From an uncultured Bacteroides sp. (lineage in GTDB: Bacteria; Bacteroidota; Bacteroidia; Bacteroidales; Bacteroidaceae), in assembly GCF_959029255.1 (NCBI RefSeq), contig NZ_CAUFUE010000029.1, forward strand, positions 4,516-68,515: a stretch of 64,000 bases of DNA, written 5' to 3'. Every line of letters begins with the position of its first letter. Positions within the stretch are counted from its first letter, which is position 1. Shown here in pieces: positions 9,460 through 18,208 of this stretch. Position numbers and translations under genes: made by a program. The notes beneath the pieces are model-generated. The model saw only the letters and a list, made by a program, of their open reading frames with translations, made no database searches and was not told where the DNA came from.

Positions 9460-10311
9460 ATGGAAGATGCAGTAATTCCCTATGAATTGCCTGAAACGGA
9501 AAATCATTCGTTCTTTTTCATAGACCAGCGTGTGGATACGCGGCTAGAAGCCAAGTTTCATCGGCATGATGCTTGGGAGTTATACTATGTAGTACAGGGA
9601 CAAGGCAACCGGATGGCGGGAGACACTTTGCAGCCTTTTGCAGAAGGGGATGTGGCATTGATACCTCCCTTGATGCATCATTATTGGGAATACACCCTCT
9701 CTTCGGCAGACGAAGAAGGGTGTATCCGTTATCTGATGGTAGCTTTCAGCCATTCTCTCGTGCTGAATTGTATGGAAGTTTTTCCCGAATTACGGAACAG
9801 GTTGGCTGGCATAGCCTTTCCGGCCGAAGCTTTGAAGTTCGGGGCGGAAAGCTCACGGGTTATCCGGCATGCCCTGTCGCAGATGAAAGAAATGGACGAG
9901 CTGGAACGCCTGTGCGGGATGTTCCGCCTGTTGCCGATGGTTTTTACCGCAACAGATTATACGTTTGCAGGTAAGCCGATGCGCATCGAGCGGGATGTGA
10001 GACGCATGCAGCAAATTAGCGCATACGTCATGGCACACTACATGCATCCTATTTCGTTGGACGATATTGCCGTCGAGGTAGGCATGAACCGTTCCGCTTT
10101 TTGCACTTATTTCAAACGTCAAAAAGGAATGACGTTCTCAGAGTTCGTCACACAATACCGTCTGAACACCGCTTGCGGGCTGTTGAAACATTCGCGGAAA
10201 TCCGTATCGGAAATATGCTATCTTGTAGGATTTAACGACCTGCCCCATTTCGTAAGGGTTTTTACGAAAGAAAAAGGGATGTCGCCATCCAGGTATCGAA
10301 AACAACTCTGA
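9460..10311 (+). CDS. AraC-family transcriptional regulator
   Basis: DNA-binding regulator of 283 residues. The N-terminal half (about residues 15-100) is a cupin-type effector domain with a FHRHDAWELYYVVQG motif and a downstream LIPPLMHHYW strand. The C-terminal 100 residues are a standard AraC double helix-turn-helix: helix-turn-helix 1 around ISLDDIAVEVGMNRSAFCTY and the second around SVSEICYLVGFNDLPHF, ending in the GMSPSRYRK signature. The start at 9460 is chosen because a -7 element lies between it and the earlier in-frame codon. It is divergent from the nitroreductase gene, its most plausible target. The ligand is unknown, but the cupin suggests a small molecule such as a sugar. Confidence 0.9.
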   Translation: MEDAVIPYELPETENHSFFFIDQRVDTRLEAKFHRHDAWELYYVVQGQGNRMAGDTLQPFAEGDVALIPPLMHHYWEYTLSSADEEGCIRYLMVAFSHSLVLNCMEVFPELRNRLAGIAFPAEALKFGAESSRVIRHALSQMKEMDELERLCGMFRLLPMVFTATDYTFAGKPMRIERDVRRMQQISAYVMAHYMHPISLDDIAVEVGMNRSAFCTYFKRQKGMTFSEFVTQYRLNTACGLLKHSRKSVSEICYLVGFNDLPHFVRVFTKEKGMSPSRYRKQL

Positions 10312-10373
10312 TAATTGCTTAGTTTAATATACAATATACTTTTCATCTGCTCACATTTTTCATATTTTATCCT

Positions 10374-10381
10374 TATATTTG
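10374..10381 (+). promoter_or_regulatory. -7 element for the kinase/ATPase/DUF4435/MscS operon
   Basis: TATATTTG matches TAnnTTTG, 34 bp before the ATG at 10416. The next three genes follow with gaps of 4-21 bp and no further promoter match, so this probably drives all four. Confidence 0.6.
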
Positions 10382-10415
10382 TACCAAAGTGGCATAATCA
10401 ATAAATTGTCCGAGT

Positions 10416-12518
10416 ATGAAGAACTATCTGGTTAAAGTTGCTGTAACAATATATTGCCTTTCTTTTCCCCTGCAAAATCTCCATTCGCAGACTTTTGACA
10501 CGGAACAGACAAAAAGCCGTTTGCTGGAGACGCTTCAAAGTGGGGGGCTTGATGAGCGGCAACAGATGGAATACTACGTGGACTTATATGATTTGTCTGA
10601 CGACGGTGATAGCCGTGCCGCTTATATCCGCAAAGCCTTGAATCTGGCTGTCCGCCTGCAAGAACAATCGTACATCTTCGAAACCCTCGACATACTTTGC
10701 CGCATTCATAAAGACAATCCGGATTCCCTTCAGCATTATCAACAAATAGGAGAGAAATACCTGCAAGATGCCTATCGCGACTATTATCTCGCATGGCTCA
10801 AAGCCTACCCCTCGGTATGCAAGATGGATGAAGCCGAAAAGCCCGATGAAGCCAATGAAGAAATAACACTTTACAAGAACCATCAGATTAACCTCTCGGA
10901 TAAACCGGAGGAAGTACGGTGGGAGATGATTCTTTGCTCGGCAATGGAGTGTGTGGAATATTTCTCGCCTGCCATCATCAATCCGGAAGATCGCATCACC
11001 CATCTGGAGAATGTTCATCGGCTCGTCAGCGGACTGCCTTTTGAAGTGTGCTACAAATTCAGTTGGTATTACCTGACTCGTATTGAATATATTTACCGTG
11101 CATCGGGAGAGAAGGATGACAGCGCCAAAGCTGTGGACGCTCTGGAACAGTTGGAACAACTTTATGATGCCCAGTTCAAACTGCCTTTCTATAAAAGGCG
11201 GGCTTATATTCGCACCTCCAATCGGGAGTCTCTGCGTATGGGCGTTTATAGCGAACTGCTTTATTTGGGAGAGTCCATTGGGCGGAAAAAAGCGGATGAG
11301 ATTTACTCCCGCATGAAAAAGTACTATCTGACCGGGGATAAGGAAGGTAGCCGTGTACAGTTCCTTTCCTCCGTGCTGCCTTATTACTCATATACTGAGC
11401 AGTACGATTTGGCAATGCAGAGCATTGATGAACTGTTGCAACAGCTCGACTCGACAGAGGTGAACAAGCGGACTGAACTGTTGGCAAAGAAGATAGCCTT
11501 GGTCACCCGTTGGAAGCAACACTACAAAGAAGGATTCGATGCCTTTTGGGAATACAATGCGCTGATGGAACAGACCCGTGCGGAAGAGACCAATGAAAAA
11601 CTGGCTGAAATGCGTTCCTTGTTCGAGGTGGATAAGTTGGAGATAGAACAAGCCGAACTCCAGACGCACTATCATCGTATCGCCTTTGTGGCCGCCCTCG
11701 TACTTTCGTTGATATTTTTAGCCTGGGGACTTTATCAGTACTTGCTGAAAAGAAAGCTGAAAGCCGCCCAGCAGGCCTTGCTCCTTGCAAACAAAAAAGT
11801 CGCTGAGGAGAGCGAGCGCGCCAAGGCAAGCGACCGCATGAAGACAGAGTTCCTGCAATCCATGTCGCACGAAATACGCACTCCGCTCAATTCCATCTGC
11901 GGTTTCAGCGCCCTGTTGCTGAATGAGGACATGGACCCCGAAGAAAAGAAAGATTATCCCGCCATTATCGAAAGGAACTCCCGCCAACTGACCGGTTTGT
12001 TTGAAAACATCCTGCATGTGGCGGATTTAAGCAGTTCGCTGGAGCTCTTCCCCATGGAGCAAACGGACATATTGCCTATATGTATCGAACTCCTGGACGC
12101 CTGCAAAGAGAAAGTGAATACCTCCGGACTTACCTGTATACTGGAAACTGACTTGGACGAGTGTCCCGTAAAGACGAACATCAACTATTTCCGGTTTGTA
12201 GTGGAACATCTTTTGACCAATGCCGTTAAGTTTACTGAAGCCGGACGCATCAGCATAAGTCTGAACCGTATCCAAGGGAAAGTACGTATCAGTGTAATCG
12301 ATACCGGAACAGGCATTCCCGCCGAAAAGGCTGAATATATATTCGACCGTTTCACCAAGCTGGACGACTTTGTGCCGGGAACCGGACTGGGACTTTACTC
12401 CTGCCGTCTCATAGTGAACCGCCTGGGTGGTTCCATCTATCTTGATACGTCCTATCAAGGCGGTGCCCGTTTCTGCATTGACTTGCCCGGAGAAGAATCA
12501 ATGTTGTGTAATTTGTAA
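10416..12518 (+). CDS. TPR-type sensor histidine kinase, no receiver domain
   Basis: Membrane histidine kinase of 700 residues. After a signal peptide (about 1-25) come roughly 390 helical residues resembling a periplasmic TPR sensor, then one transmembrane helix at about 421-441. A short coiled coil leads to HisKA with phosphoacceptor H485 in MSHEIRTPLN. The HATPase domain has N-box N602 (TNAVKF), a G1 box DTGTGIP near 629 and a G2 box GTGLGLY. There is no receiver domain, and no response regulator is encoded nearby, so it is an orphan by position. It starts a compact run with the ATPase gene 21 bp downstream, which raises the possibility that the operon is a signalling unit. The stimulus is unknown. 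Confidence 0.9.
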   Translation: MKNYLVKVAVTIYCLSFPLQNLHSQTFDTEQTKSRLLETLQSGGLDERQQMEYYVDLYDLSDDGDSRAAYIRKALNLAVRLQEQSYIFETLDILCRIHKDNPDSLQHYQQIGEKYLQDAYRDYYLAWLKAYPSVCKMDEAEKPDEANEEITLYKNHQINLSDKPEEVRWEMILCSAMECVEYFSPAIINPEDRITHLENVHRLVSGLPFEVCYKFSWYYLTRIEYIYRASGEKDDSAKAVDALEQLEQLYDAQFKLPFYKRRAYIRTSNRESLRMGVYSELLYLGESIGRKKADEIYSRMKKYYLTGDKEGSRVQFLSSVLPYYSYTEQYDLAMQSIDELLQQLDSTEVNKRTELLAKKIALVTRWKQHYKEGFDAFWEYNALMEQTRAEETNEKLAEMRSLFEVDKLEIEQAELQTHYHRIAFVAALVLSLIFLAWGLYQYLLKRKLKAAQQALLLANKKVAEESERAKASDRMKTEFLQSMSHEIRTPLNSICGFSALLLNEDMDPEEKKDYPAIIERNSRQLTGLFENILHVADLSSSLELFPMEQTDILPICIELLDACKEKVNTSGLTCILETDLDECPVKTNINYFRFVVEHLLTNAVKFTEAGRISISLNRIQGKVRISVIDTGTGIPAEKAEYIFDRFTKLDDFVPGTGLGLYSCRLIVNRLGGSIYLDTSYQGGARFCIDLPGEESMLCNL

Positions 12519-12539
12519 ATGTAATTAGTAATTAATAAA

Positions 12540-13367
12540 ATGGAATTGCAAGCCAATTATATCAAACGTATCGAGATACACGGACTGTGGCATCGGTACA
12601 ACATCGCCTGGGAACTTCGCCCGGACGTTAATATACTCTCCGGCATCAACGGAGTGGGGAAAACCACCATCCTGAACAGCTCGGTCAACTACTTGGAGCA
12701 GACTTCCGGCGAAGTGAAGAATGACGAAAAGAACGGTGTTCGCGTCTTCTTCGATAACCCCGAAGCCACTTTTATCCCTTACGATGTGATTCGTAGTTAC
12801 GACCGCCCCCTCATCATGGGCGACTTCACCGCCCGCATGGCCGACCCCAACGTGAAGTCGGAACTGGACTGGCAACTCTATCTGCTTCAGCGCCGTTACC
12901 TCGACTATCAGGTGAATATCGGCAATAAAATGATAGAACTTCTCAGCGGCGACGAGGAACAGCGTTTATTGGCACCCTCACTGTCCATACCCAAACGTAA
13001 ATTCCAAGACCTGATTGATGAACTGTTCAGCTACACCCGCAAGAAGATAGACCGGAAGAGCAACGAAATCGTTTTCTATCAGGACGGCGAACGCCTTTTG
13101 CCCTATAAACTTTCTTCCGGTGAAAAGCAGATGCTGGTGATTCTGCTGACCGTGCTGGTGCGCGACGGTGACCATTGCGTGCTTTTCATGGATGAGCCCG
13201 AAGCGTCCCTTCACATCGAGTGGCAACAGAAGCTTATCGGCATGATACGCGAACTGAACCCCAATGTACAACTTATCCTCACCACCCACTCACCTGCCGT
13301 CATCATGGAAGGTTGGCTGGATGCGGTGACGGAGGTTGAAGAGATTTCAACAGAGATAGAACGATAA
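12540..13367 (+). CDS. ABC/SMC-type ATPase (AAA_15/AriA-like)
   Basis: Soluble ATPase of 275 residues with a complete ABC-type nucleotide site. Walker A GINGVGKTT lies at 35-43 (K41), the signature LSSGEKQ at 191-197, Walker B LFMDEPEAS with D218 and E219, and the switch TTHSP with H250. There are no transmembrane segments and no long coiled coil, so it is closer to the AAA_15/AAA_21 OLD-like ATPases than to a transporter subunit. It is followed after 4 bp by a DUF4435 gene. ATPase plus DUF4435 is the architecture of the PARIS anti-phage system, where AriA is the ATPase scaffold and AriB the effector. The pairing is seen; equivalence to PARIS is inference, since AriA is usually larger. Confidence 0.88.
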   Translation: MELQANYIKRIEIHGLWHRYNIAWELRPDVNILSGINGVGKTTILNSSVNYLEQTSGEVKNDEKNGVRVFFDNPEATFIPYDVIRSYDRPLIMGDFTARMADPNVKSELDWQLYLLQRRYLDYQVNIGNKMIELLSGDEEQRLLAPSLSIPKRKFQDLIDELFSYTRKKIDRKSNEIVFYQDGERLLPYKLSSGEKQMLVILLTVLVRDGDHCVLFMDEPEASLHIEWQQKLIGMIRELNPNVQLILTTHSPAVIMEGWLDAVTEVEEISTEIER

Positions 13368-13371
13368 AACG

Positions 13372-14364
13372 ATGGCAACTTCTTTAAGACACAACCTCAC
13401 CTCCGCCTACCTCGATGCAGCCCGCAAACTTTCGCCCAAGAAAGCCCGTCGGCGTATTGTAGCCTATGTGGAGAGTTATGACGACATTGCTTTCTGGCGT
13501 ACCTTGCTGTCCGAGTTCGAGAACGAAGAACGCTACTTCCAGGTAATGCTGCCTTCAGCCACCTCCCTTGCCAAAGGCAAGAAGATGGTGCTGATGAACA
13601 CGCTCAACACCGCCGAACTGGGACGCAGCCTGATAGCCTGTGTGGACAGCGACTACGACTTTCTGCTGCAAGGCGCCACCAACATGTCCCGCAAGATAAA
13701 CCGCAATCCTTACATTTTTCAGACCTACGGCTATGCCATTGAAAACTTCCACTGTTTTGCCGAAAGCTTGCGCGAGGTCTGTGTACAGGCCACGTTGAAC
13801 GACCGCTTCGTGCTGGACTTTCCCGCCTACCTGAAACGTTATTCCCAGATAGCCTATCCATTGTTCCTTTGGAATTTATGGTTCTATCGCCTGCACGACA
13901 CCCACACGTTTCCCATGTACGACTTCAACAGCTACGTGCGCCTGCAAGAGGTCAATATCCGGCATCCCTACAGCGCTTTGGACCAGATGCAACGCACGGT
14001 ATCGGCAAAACTGTCCGAAATGCGTGCCCGCTATCCGAGATATATCGACCCGATAAACAAAATGGGTAAAGAGCTGGAACGTCTCGGGTTGAATCCCGAT
14101 ACCACCTATCTCTATATGCAGGGACATCACATCATGGACTGCGTGGTGCTCAAAATCTTGATTCCCGTCTGCACCGTCCTGCGCCGTGAGCGCGAGCAGG
14201 AAATCAAGCGTCTGGCAGAGCACAACGAGCAGTTCCGCAACGAACTGACCGGCTACGAAAACAGCCAGGTCAATGTAGCCGTGATGCTGAAGAAAAACAG
14301 CGGTTACAAGAACCTTTACCTATATCAGTGGTTGAAAGAAGATATACGTGAATTTCTGGAGTAA
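13372..14364 (+). CDS. DUF4435 protein with TOPRIM-like acidic residues (AriB-like)
   Basis: A 330-residue protein with no signal or membrane segments. Two acidic motifs fit a TOPRIM nuclease core: E34 in AYVESYDD at the end of a first beta strand, and D92-x-D94 in CVDSDYD at the end of a later one. In DUF4435 proteins such as AriB of PARIS the corresponding Glu and Asp residues bind metal. The C-terminal half is helical and basic. It is coupled to the ATPase gene (4 bp gap) and followed 12 bp later by an MscS channel gene. The likely role is a nuclease-like effector controlled by the ATPase. Defence is one reading; a housekeeping DNA or RNA transaction is the other. Family call good, function inferred. 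Confidence 0.82.
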   Translation: MATSLRHNLTSAYLDAARKLSPKKARRRIVAYVESYDDIAFWRTLLSEFENEERYFQVMLPSATSLAKGKKMVLMNTLNTAELGRSLIACVDSDYDFLLQGATNMSRKINRNPYIFQTYGYAIENFHCFAESLREVCVQATLNDRFVLDFPAYLKRYSQIAYPLFLWNLWFYRLHDTHTFPMYDFNSYVRLQEVNIRHPYSALDQMQRTVSAKLSEMRARYPRYIDPINKMGKELERLGLNPDTTYLYMQGHHIMDCVVLKILIPVCTVLRREREQEIKRLAEHNEQFRNELTGYENSQVNVAVMLKKNSGYKNLYLYQWLKEDIREFLE

Positions 14365-14376
14365 AATTAATAAAAT

Positions 14377-15630
14377 ATGGAAATATTGCAGAACATTGAC
14401 GACCTTTTGATATCTTGGGGAATATCCCCTTCTCTGGCAGACAGTCTCGACCAGTTCATCGCGTTTGCGCTCGTGCTTGTCATCGCCTTTGCGGCAGATG
14501 CCGTATGCCGTCATATCCTGTTGAAAATAGTGGCGCATCTGGTGAGGAAGACCAAAGCCACGTGGGATGATATCGTATTCGACCATAAAGTGATGGTACA
14601 CCTCAGCCGCATGGTAGCCCCCGTCATTATCTATATTTTTATTCCCGTGGCATTTGCGGAGACAGGTTCCTCTACCCTGGCATTTATCCAGCGTATCTGC
14701 CTCATTTATATCATCATAACCTTCCTGAGTTTCATCAACTCCTTCCTGAAAGCCGTCTACACGGTATATAGCTCCAAGGAACGGCTTCGCGACCGTCCCT
14801 TGAAAGGCATGCTCCAGACTATCCAGGTCATCCTATGGTTTGTGGGAGCCATCATCATCGTGAGTATCCTCATCAATAAATCGCCTGTTTCGCTGCTTGC
14901 CGGTTTAGGCGCGTCGGCAGCCATCCTGATGCTGGTATTCAAAGACAGCATCATGGGCTTTGTCTCCGGCGTCCAACTCTCCGCCAACGATATGCTGAAA
15001 GTGGGCGACTGGATTGCGATGCCCAAATACGGTGCGGACGGCACGGTGATAGAAGTTACCCTGAACACCGTGAAAGTGCGAAATTGGGATAATACCATCG
15101 TCACCATTCCTCCTTATCTGCTTGTCAGCGACTCCTTCCAGAACTGGCGCGGCATGCAAGAGAGTGGGGGACGACGTGTGAAGCGTTCCATCAACATCGA
15201 TATGACGAGCGTCAGGTTTTGCACCCCGGAGATGTTGGCGAAGTATCGTAAAATCCGTCTCTTGAAGGACTATGTAGAACACACGGAGCAGGTCATTGAA
15301 GAGTATAACGAAGAGAACCACATTGATAACTCCATCCTCGTCAACGGCCGCCGCCAAACCAATCTGGGTGTCTTCCGCGCTTACCTCACCGCTTACCTGA
15401 AGAGTCTTCCCGATGTCAACCGGGAACTCACCTGCATGGTGCGCCAACTGCAACCCACCGACCACGGCATCCCTATGGAACTTTACTTCTTCTGTTCCCT
15501 CAAGGACTGGGTGCCATACGAGGGTGTACAAGCCGATGTCTTCGACCATGTACTCGCCATCATTCCCGAATTTGATTTGCAAGTATTCCAATCACCGTCA
15601 GGCAGGGATTTTCAAAGGGCATTCTCTTGA
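14377..15630 (+). CDS. MscS-family mechanosensitive channel (YbdG-like)
   Basis: Inner-membrane channel of 417 residues, close to the length of E. coli YbdG/MscM (about 415). Five hydrophobic segments occupy roughly residues 25-190. The last one, rich in Gly and Ala (LLAGLGASAAILMLVFKDSI, about 172-191), is the pore helix, followed by the MscS beta domain (VGDWI, VTLNTVKVRNWDNT) and a cytoplasmic alpha/beta cage to the C-terminus. The expected function is release of solutes under hypo-osmotic stress. It closes the kinase-ATPase-DUF4435 operon, an unusual place for it. Its last 33 bp overlap the 3' end of the opposite-strand SUMF1 lipoprotein gene. Confidence 0.9.
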   Translation: MEILQNIDDLLISWGISPSLADSLDQFIAFALVLVIAFAADAVCRHILLKIVAHLVRKTKATWDDIVFDHKVMVHLSRMVAPVIIYIFIPVAFAETGSSTLAFIQRICLIYIIITFLSFINSFLKAVYTVYSSKERLRDRPLKGMLQTIQVILWFVGAIIIVSILINKSPVSLLAGLGASAAILMLVFKDSIMGFVSGVQLSANDMLKVGDWIAMPKYGADGTVIEVTLNTVKVRNWDNTIVTIPPYLLVSDSFQNWRGMQESGGRRVKRSINIDMTSVRFCTPEMLAKYRKIRLLKDYVEHTEQVIEEYNEENHIDNSILVNGRRQTNLGVFRAYLTAYLKSLPDVNRELTCMVRQLQPTDHGIPMELYFFCSLKDWVPYEGVQADVFDHVLAIIPEFDLQVFQSPSGRDFQRAFS

Positions 15631-17412
15631 TGTGTTTGGCATTGTGTTGTAAACTTGCCATTCAAGTTTCGTTAGTTCATGCGGAGAGATATAACTGGTA
15701 ATTTTTCTTTCACCACGGAGGACACAGAGGTCACTGTATCTGGCATTGGAGGTATCTGTTCTCACCACCCTGAAACCAACATTGGCATAGCCTTTTGTAC
15801 CTGTTCTTACGACATCCGATTTCTCGCTGCGGCAATCATCACGTTCTGAATCCCAACTGCCTCCTTTGATGATATACTGTCCGCCCGCATCGGTCGAGGA
15901 AGTCCATTCCCAGCAATTACCCCAGAAATCAATACCTCCACATGCGCCTGTCGTCTGGCTATAGGCATCCACCGGTGTCAATCCCGTTTCCACACGACCG
16001 GAGTTCATTGTAACATCCTTCGGCATGTGTCCGGCACCGAGAATCCATTCTTCATCGGTCGGAAGCCGATATACATGGGCGTTATCTTGAGCTGTAAGCC
16101 AGTTGCAATAAGCCGTAGCTTCGGCAATCGTAATGTTCACTACCGGATAATTATCCTTTCCTGCATCATACATGAATCCCTTTTCGAAGGCTGCGTATTC
16201 AGCATTGGTCACAGGTGCATAGCCGATGTAGGCATTCGGAGCCGATGCACCGCGCAGCACCATCCAGGCATCCTTCGGGTTATCGTCATTTCGAGGGTCA
16301 ATGAGTCGCAGGAACTGTTGTTCCAGCCGAATATCGCGATTCTCAACCATCTCATCCACAATACCCTGCATTTCCACTACGAGGTCGGGAGTCTTTGCCT
16401 CCCTCTCCAATTCACGAAGCTTTGCCTTCTTTCGTGCGACAACTTTATCATACCGTAATCCCATCTGATTCAAAAGGGCCAGCTTGTTGTCCTCTGTCTG
16501 GTTTTGCTGATACTGGCGAAGAAGGGCTGTTGTCGTGGCATCTAGTTCCGGACGTTCTTCTTCCACAAGCGGTGCGTCCGGGTCGTCAAACTCCAACTCG
16601 CTTTCCACCAAGTCGTCCGGGGTTATATAACCGGCTCGCTCTATCGTTTGATGCACGCTGAAATAATGAGCCACCAAGCCGTCCTTGTAAATGGAAAGTC
16701 TATAACCTCCATAAACATCACAAGGCAAGGTTGAGATATAATAATCCTTTCCGGGGATGAAACCGGACTCATTTGGAGCAATGAAGGTTATGATGGAATG
16801 GGCGTTTTCTATTTTATCAATAGCCGGTTTCCCCTGTTCATCCCATTTTATCCTGACCGTGCCGGAAAGTGCATAGCCATCAACGCTTTCAAGTTCAATA
16901 CCTGTTACGCCCGACATCTGGAAGTTAAGCTTGATGCCACCGCAAACAGTCTGAAATTTCAGGGAATTAGATGTGGTACGGGCCACTGCCACTACCGACT
17001 TTTCATCATATCCATTCTCATTTCCGGTTTGAGTGGCAGGTATGGTTACAGTTAAACTTTCATTATCTGAAGATATCCCGTTATCTGCCGGATATATACC
17101 AAACAAAGGGCTATCATCAGTGAAAGTTCCTTTAATAGTACCTGACAGAATGGATGAACTACCCGATTCTTGCGCTTCTGCAATAATAGCCTGTCCGTCA
17201 TGAACCAGCATTATAGGGGCGCCTTCGCTCCAACTGCTATGAATCCCGTCGGAAATTATGGCAGTAAGACTCTCAGAATTTGATTCCTGTTCCTGTTTCT
17301 GTTCTTCTTCATCAGGAGATGCCATATCGTCATTCTGACATGCATTCATTGCAGACAAAAAGAGGAATGAAAGGCAACACAAATTAAAAGCTTTCAAAAT
17401 CTTCTTCATCAT
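15598..17412 (-). CDS. Lipoprotein with fimbrillin-like and SUMF1 domains
   Basis: Surface or periplasmic lipoprotein of 604 residues. The signal peptide ends in LFLSAMNAC with a lipidated Cys25, followed by an acidic, Gln/Glu-rich linker. Residues about 45-270 resemble the N-terminal domain of Bacteroidales fimbrillins (PLFGIYPAD, VTIPATQTG). A helical coiled segment spans about 280-380. Residues about 385-560 form a formylglycine-generating-enzyme (SUMF1) fold with YRLPTDEEW, GNCWEWTSS and GGSWDSERDDCR. Of the two FGE catalytic cysteines only one possible equivalent is visible, so enzymatic formylglycine formation is doubtful and a structural role more likely. It is the last gene of the sigma operon (3 bp after its neighbour) and overlaps the MscS gene tail to tail. 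Confidence 0.88.
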   Translation of the reverse strand: MMKKILKAFNLCCLSFLFLSAMNACQNDDMASPDEEEQKQEQESNSESLTAIISDGIHSSWSEGAPIMLVHDGQAIIAEAQESGSSSILSGTIKGTFTDDSPLFGIYPADNGISSDNESLTVTIPATQTGNENGYDEKSVVAVARTTSNSLKFQTVCGGIKLNFQMSGVTGIELESVDGYALSGTVRIKWDEQGKPAIDKIENAHSIITFIAPNESGFIPGKDYYISTLPCDVYGGYRLSIYKDGLVAHYFSVHQTIERAGYITPDDLVESELEFDDPDAPLVEEERPELDATTTALLRQYQQNQTEDNKLALLNQMGLRYDKVVARKKAKLRELEREAKTPDLVVEMQGIVDEMVENRDIRLEQQFLRLIDPRNDDNPKDAWMVLRGASAPNAYIGYAPVTNAEYAAFEKGFMYDAGKDNYPVVNITIAEATAYCNWLTAQDNAHVYRLPTDEEWILGAGHMPKDVTMNSGRVETGLTPVDAYSQTTGACGGIDFWGNCWEWTSSTDAGGQYIIKGGSWDSERDDCRSEKSDVVRTGTKGYANVGFRVVRTDTSNARYSDLCVLRGERKITSYISPHELTKLEWQVYNTMPNTSRECPLKIPA

Positions 17413-17415
17413 TAT

Positions 17416-17862
17416 TTATTGTTTTTGAGCTTTTCCCTTTTGAGAACGATAATGCAGACGCTCCATCATTTTCCTTTCCAATTCATATACACGCGCAATC
17501 TGCTGTTGTGATAAGAACTTGCTATATTCCTCATAATACTTGTGCCGCAGGTTCAATATCTTTTGGCTATGGGCAAACCGCTCTTTAATGGCTTGTTCTG
17601 TTTCCGCATCCGTCCTGCCTGCAACCTCTCTCTTAGGCCGGGGACCGAGTGCCCAAATCTCTTTTTGAAACTGGCAAAAGGTTGCAACAAACTTCTTTGC
17701 GGTCGTGCCGTCCATTTCCATTTCCTGCGCAATGTATTTAGCCTGTGTCTCGGCTAATTGTTCCCGCGTCATACGTTGTCTGCTATCTTTCTGGGCGTAA
17801 GTACTTGTGCAGAAAGTGGTCATCGCCATAGTAAACAGAAGAATTCTAAAAATACTTTTCAT
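17416..17862 (-). CDS. Small exported Spy/CpxP-like helical protein
   Basis: A 148-residue protein with a clear signal peptide (residues 1-23, ending TSTYAQ) followed by an almost entirely helical, highly charged mature region. The pattern (REQLAETQAKYIAQEMEMDG, then a helix with YYEEYSKFLSQQQIARVYELE) resembles the Spy/CpxP-like periplasmic proteins often encoded beside ECF sigma factors in Bacteroidota. It lies 12 bp after the anti-sigma candidate and 3 bp before the SUMF1 lipoprotein gene. A role as a periplasmic stress sensor or chaperone is inferred from fold and context, not shown. Confidence 0.75.
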   Translation of the reverse strand: MKSIFRILLFTMAMTTFCTSTYAQKDSRQRMTREQLAETQAKYIAQEMEMDGTTAKKFVATFCQFQKEIWALGPRPKREVAGRTDAETEQAIKERFAHSQKILNLRHKYYEEYSKFLSQQQIARVYELERKMMERLHYRSQKGKAQKQ

Positions 17863-17874
17863 GATTGATAACTT

Positions 17875-18204
17875 TTATTCGTTTATAAATAAGTCGTCCT
17901 GATAGACGGTAAGCAGATAGTTCTGGTCGGCACTACTCAATTGAGAGAATGCTTGTTCAAACGACTCAAAATCTGTTGTTTTATGACTGCCTAGGACATT
18001 GAAAACCAGCAGCAGTGCAACGCTTGCCGCGACAAGTCCGCCGGATATGGAATACCAAAGACGATAGTTCCGCTTGGGCTTGGACGGCATGACCTCGTCC
18101 TTTATAGTCTCCCATACGTTATTTTCAATATCGTCCAAAAAGTTTTCGGGCGCGGTATAGGGCATCCGTTTGCCTATGCGGTTTAAATCAGAATCTTTAT
18201 TCAT
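17875..18204 (-). CDS. Probable anti-sigma factor, single-pass membrane protein
   Basis: A 109-residue protein with a cytoplasmic N-terminus (about 1-46, including MPYTAPENFLDDIENNVW), one transmembrane helix at about 50-70 (SISGGLVAASVALLLVFNVL) and a short periplasmic tail. Genes of this size and topology directly after ECF sigma genes in Bacteroidota usually encode the cognate anti-sigma factor. It starts 4 bp after the sigma gene. No recognised zinc-binding HxxxCxxC motif is present, so assignment rests on position and topology. Confidence 0.7.
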   Translation of the reverse strand: MNKDSDLNRIGKRMPYTAPENFLDDIENNVWETIKDEVMPSKPKRNYRLWYSISGGLVAASVALLLVFNVLGSHKTTDFESFEQAFSQLSSADQNYLLTVYQDDLFINE

Positions 18205-18208
18205 ACGG

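Noticed and set aside
12540..14364. Certain identification as a PARIS defence system
   Set aside because: The gene pair and key residues fit, but the ATPase is short for AriA and the flanking genes are not typical of a defence island, so it is reported as PARIS-like only.
15598..17412. Active formylglycine-generating enzyme for sulfatases
   Set aside because: The SUMF1 fold is present, but only one candidate cysteine is seen at the catalytic position and no sulfatase gene is nearby; the protein is also a lipoprotein fused to a fimbrillin-like domain.
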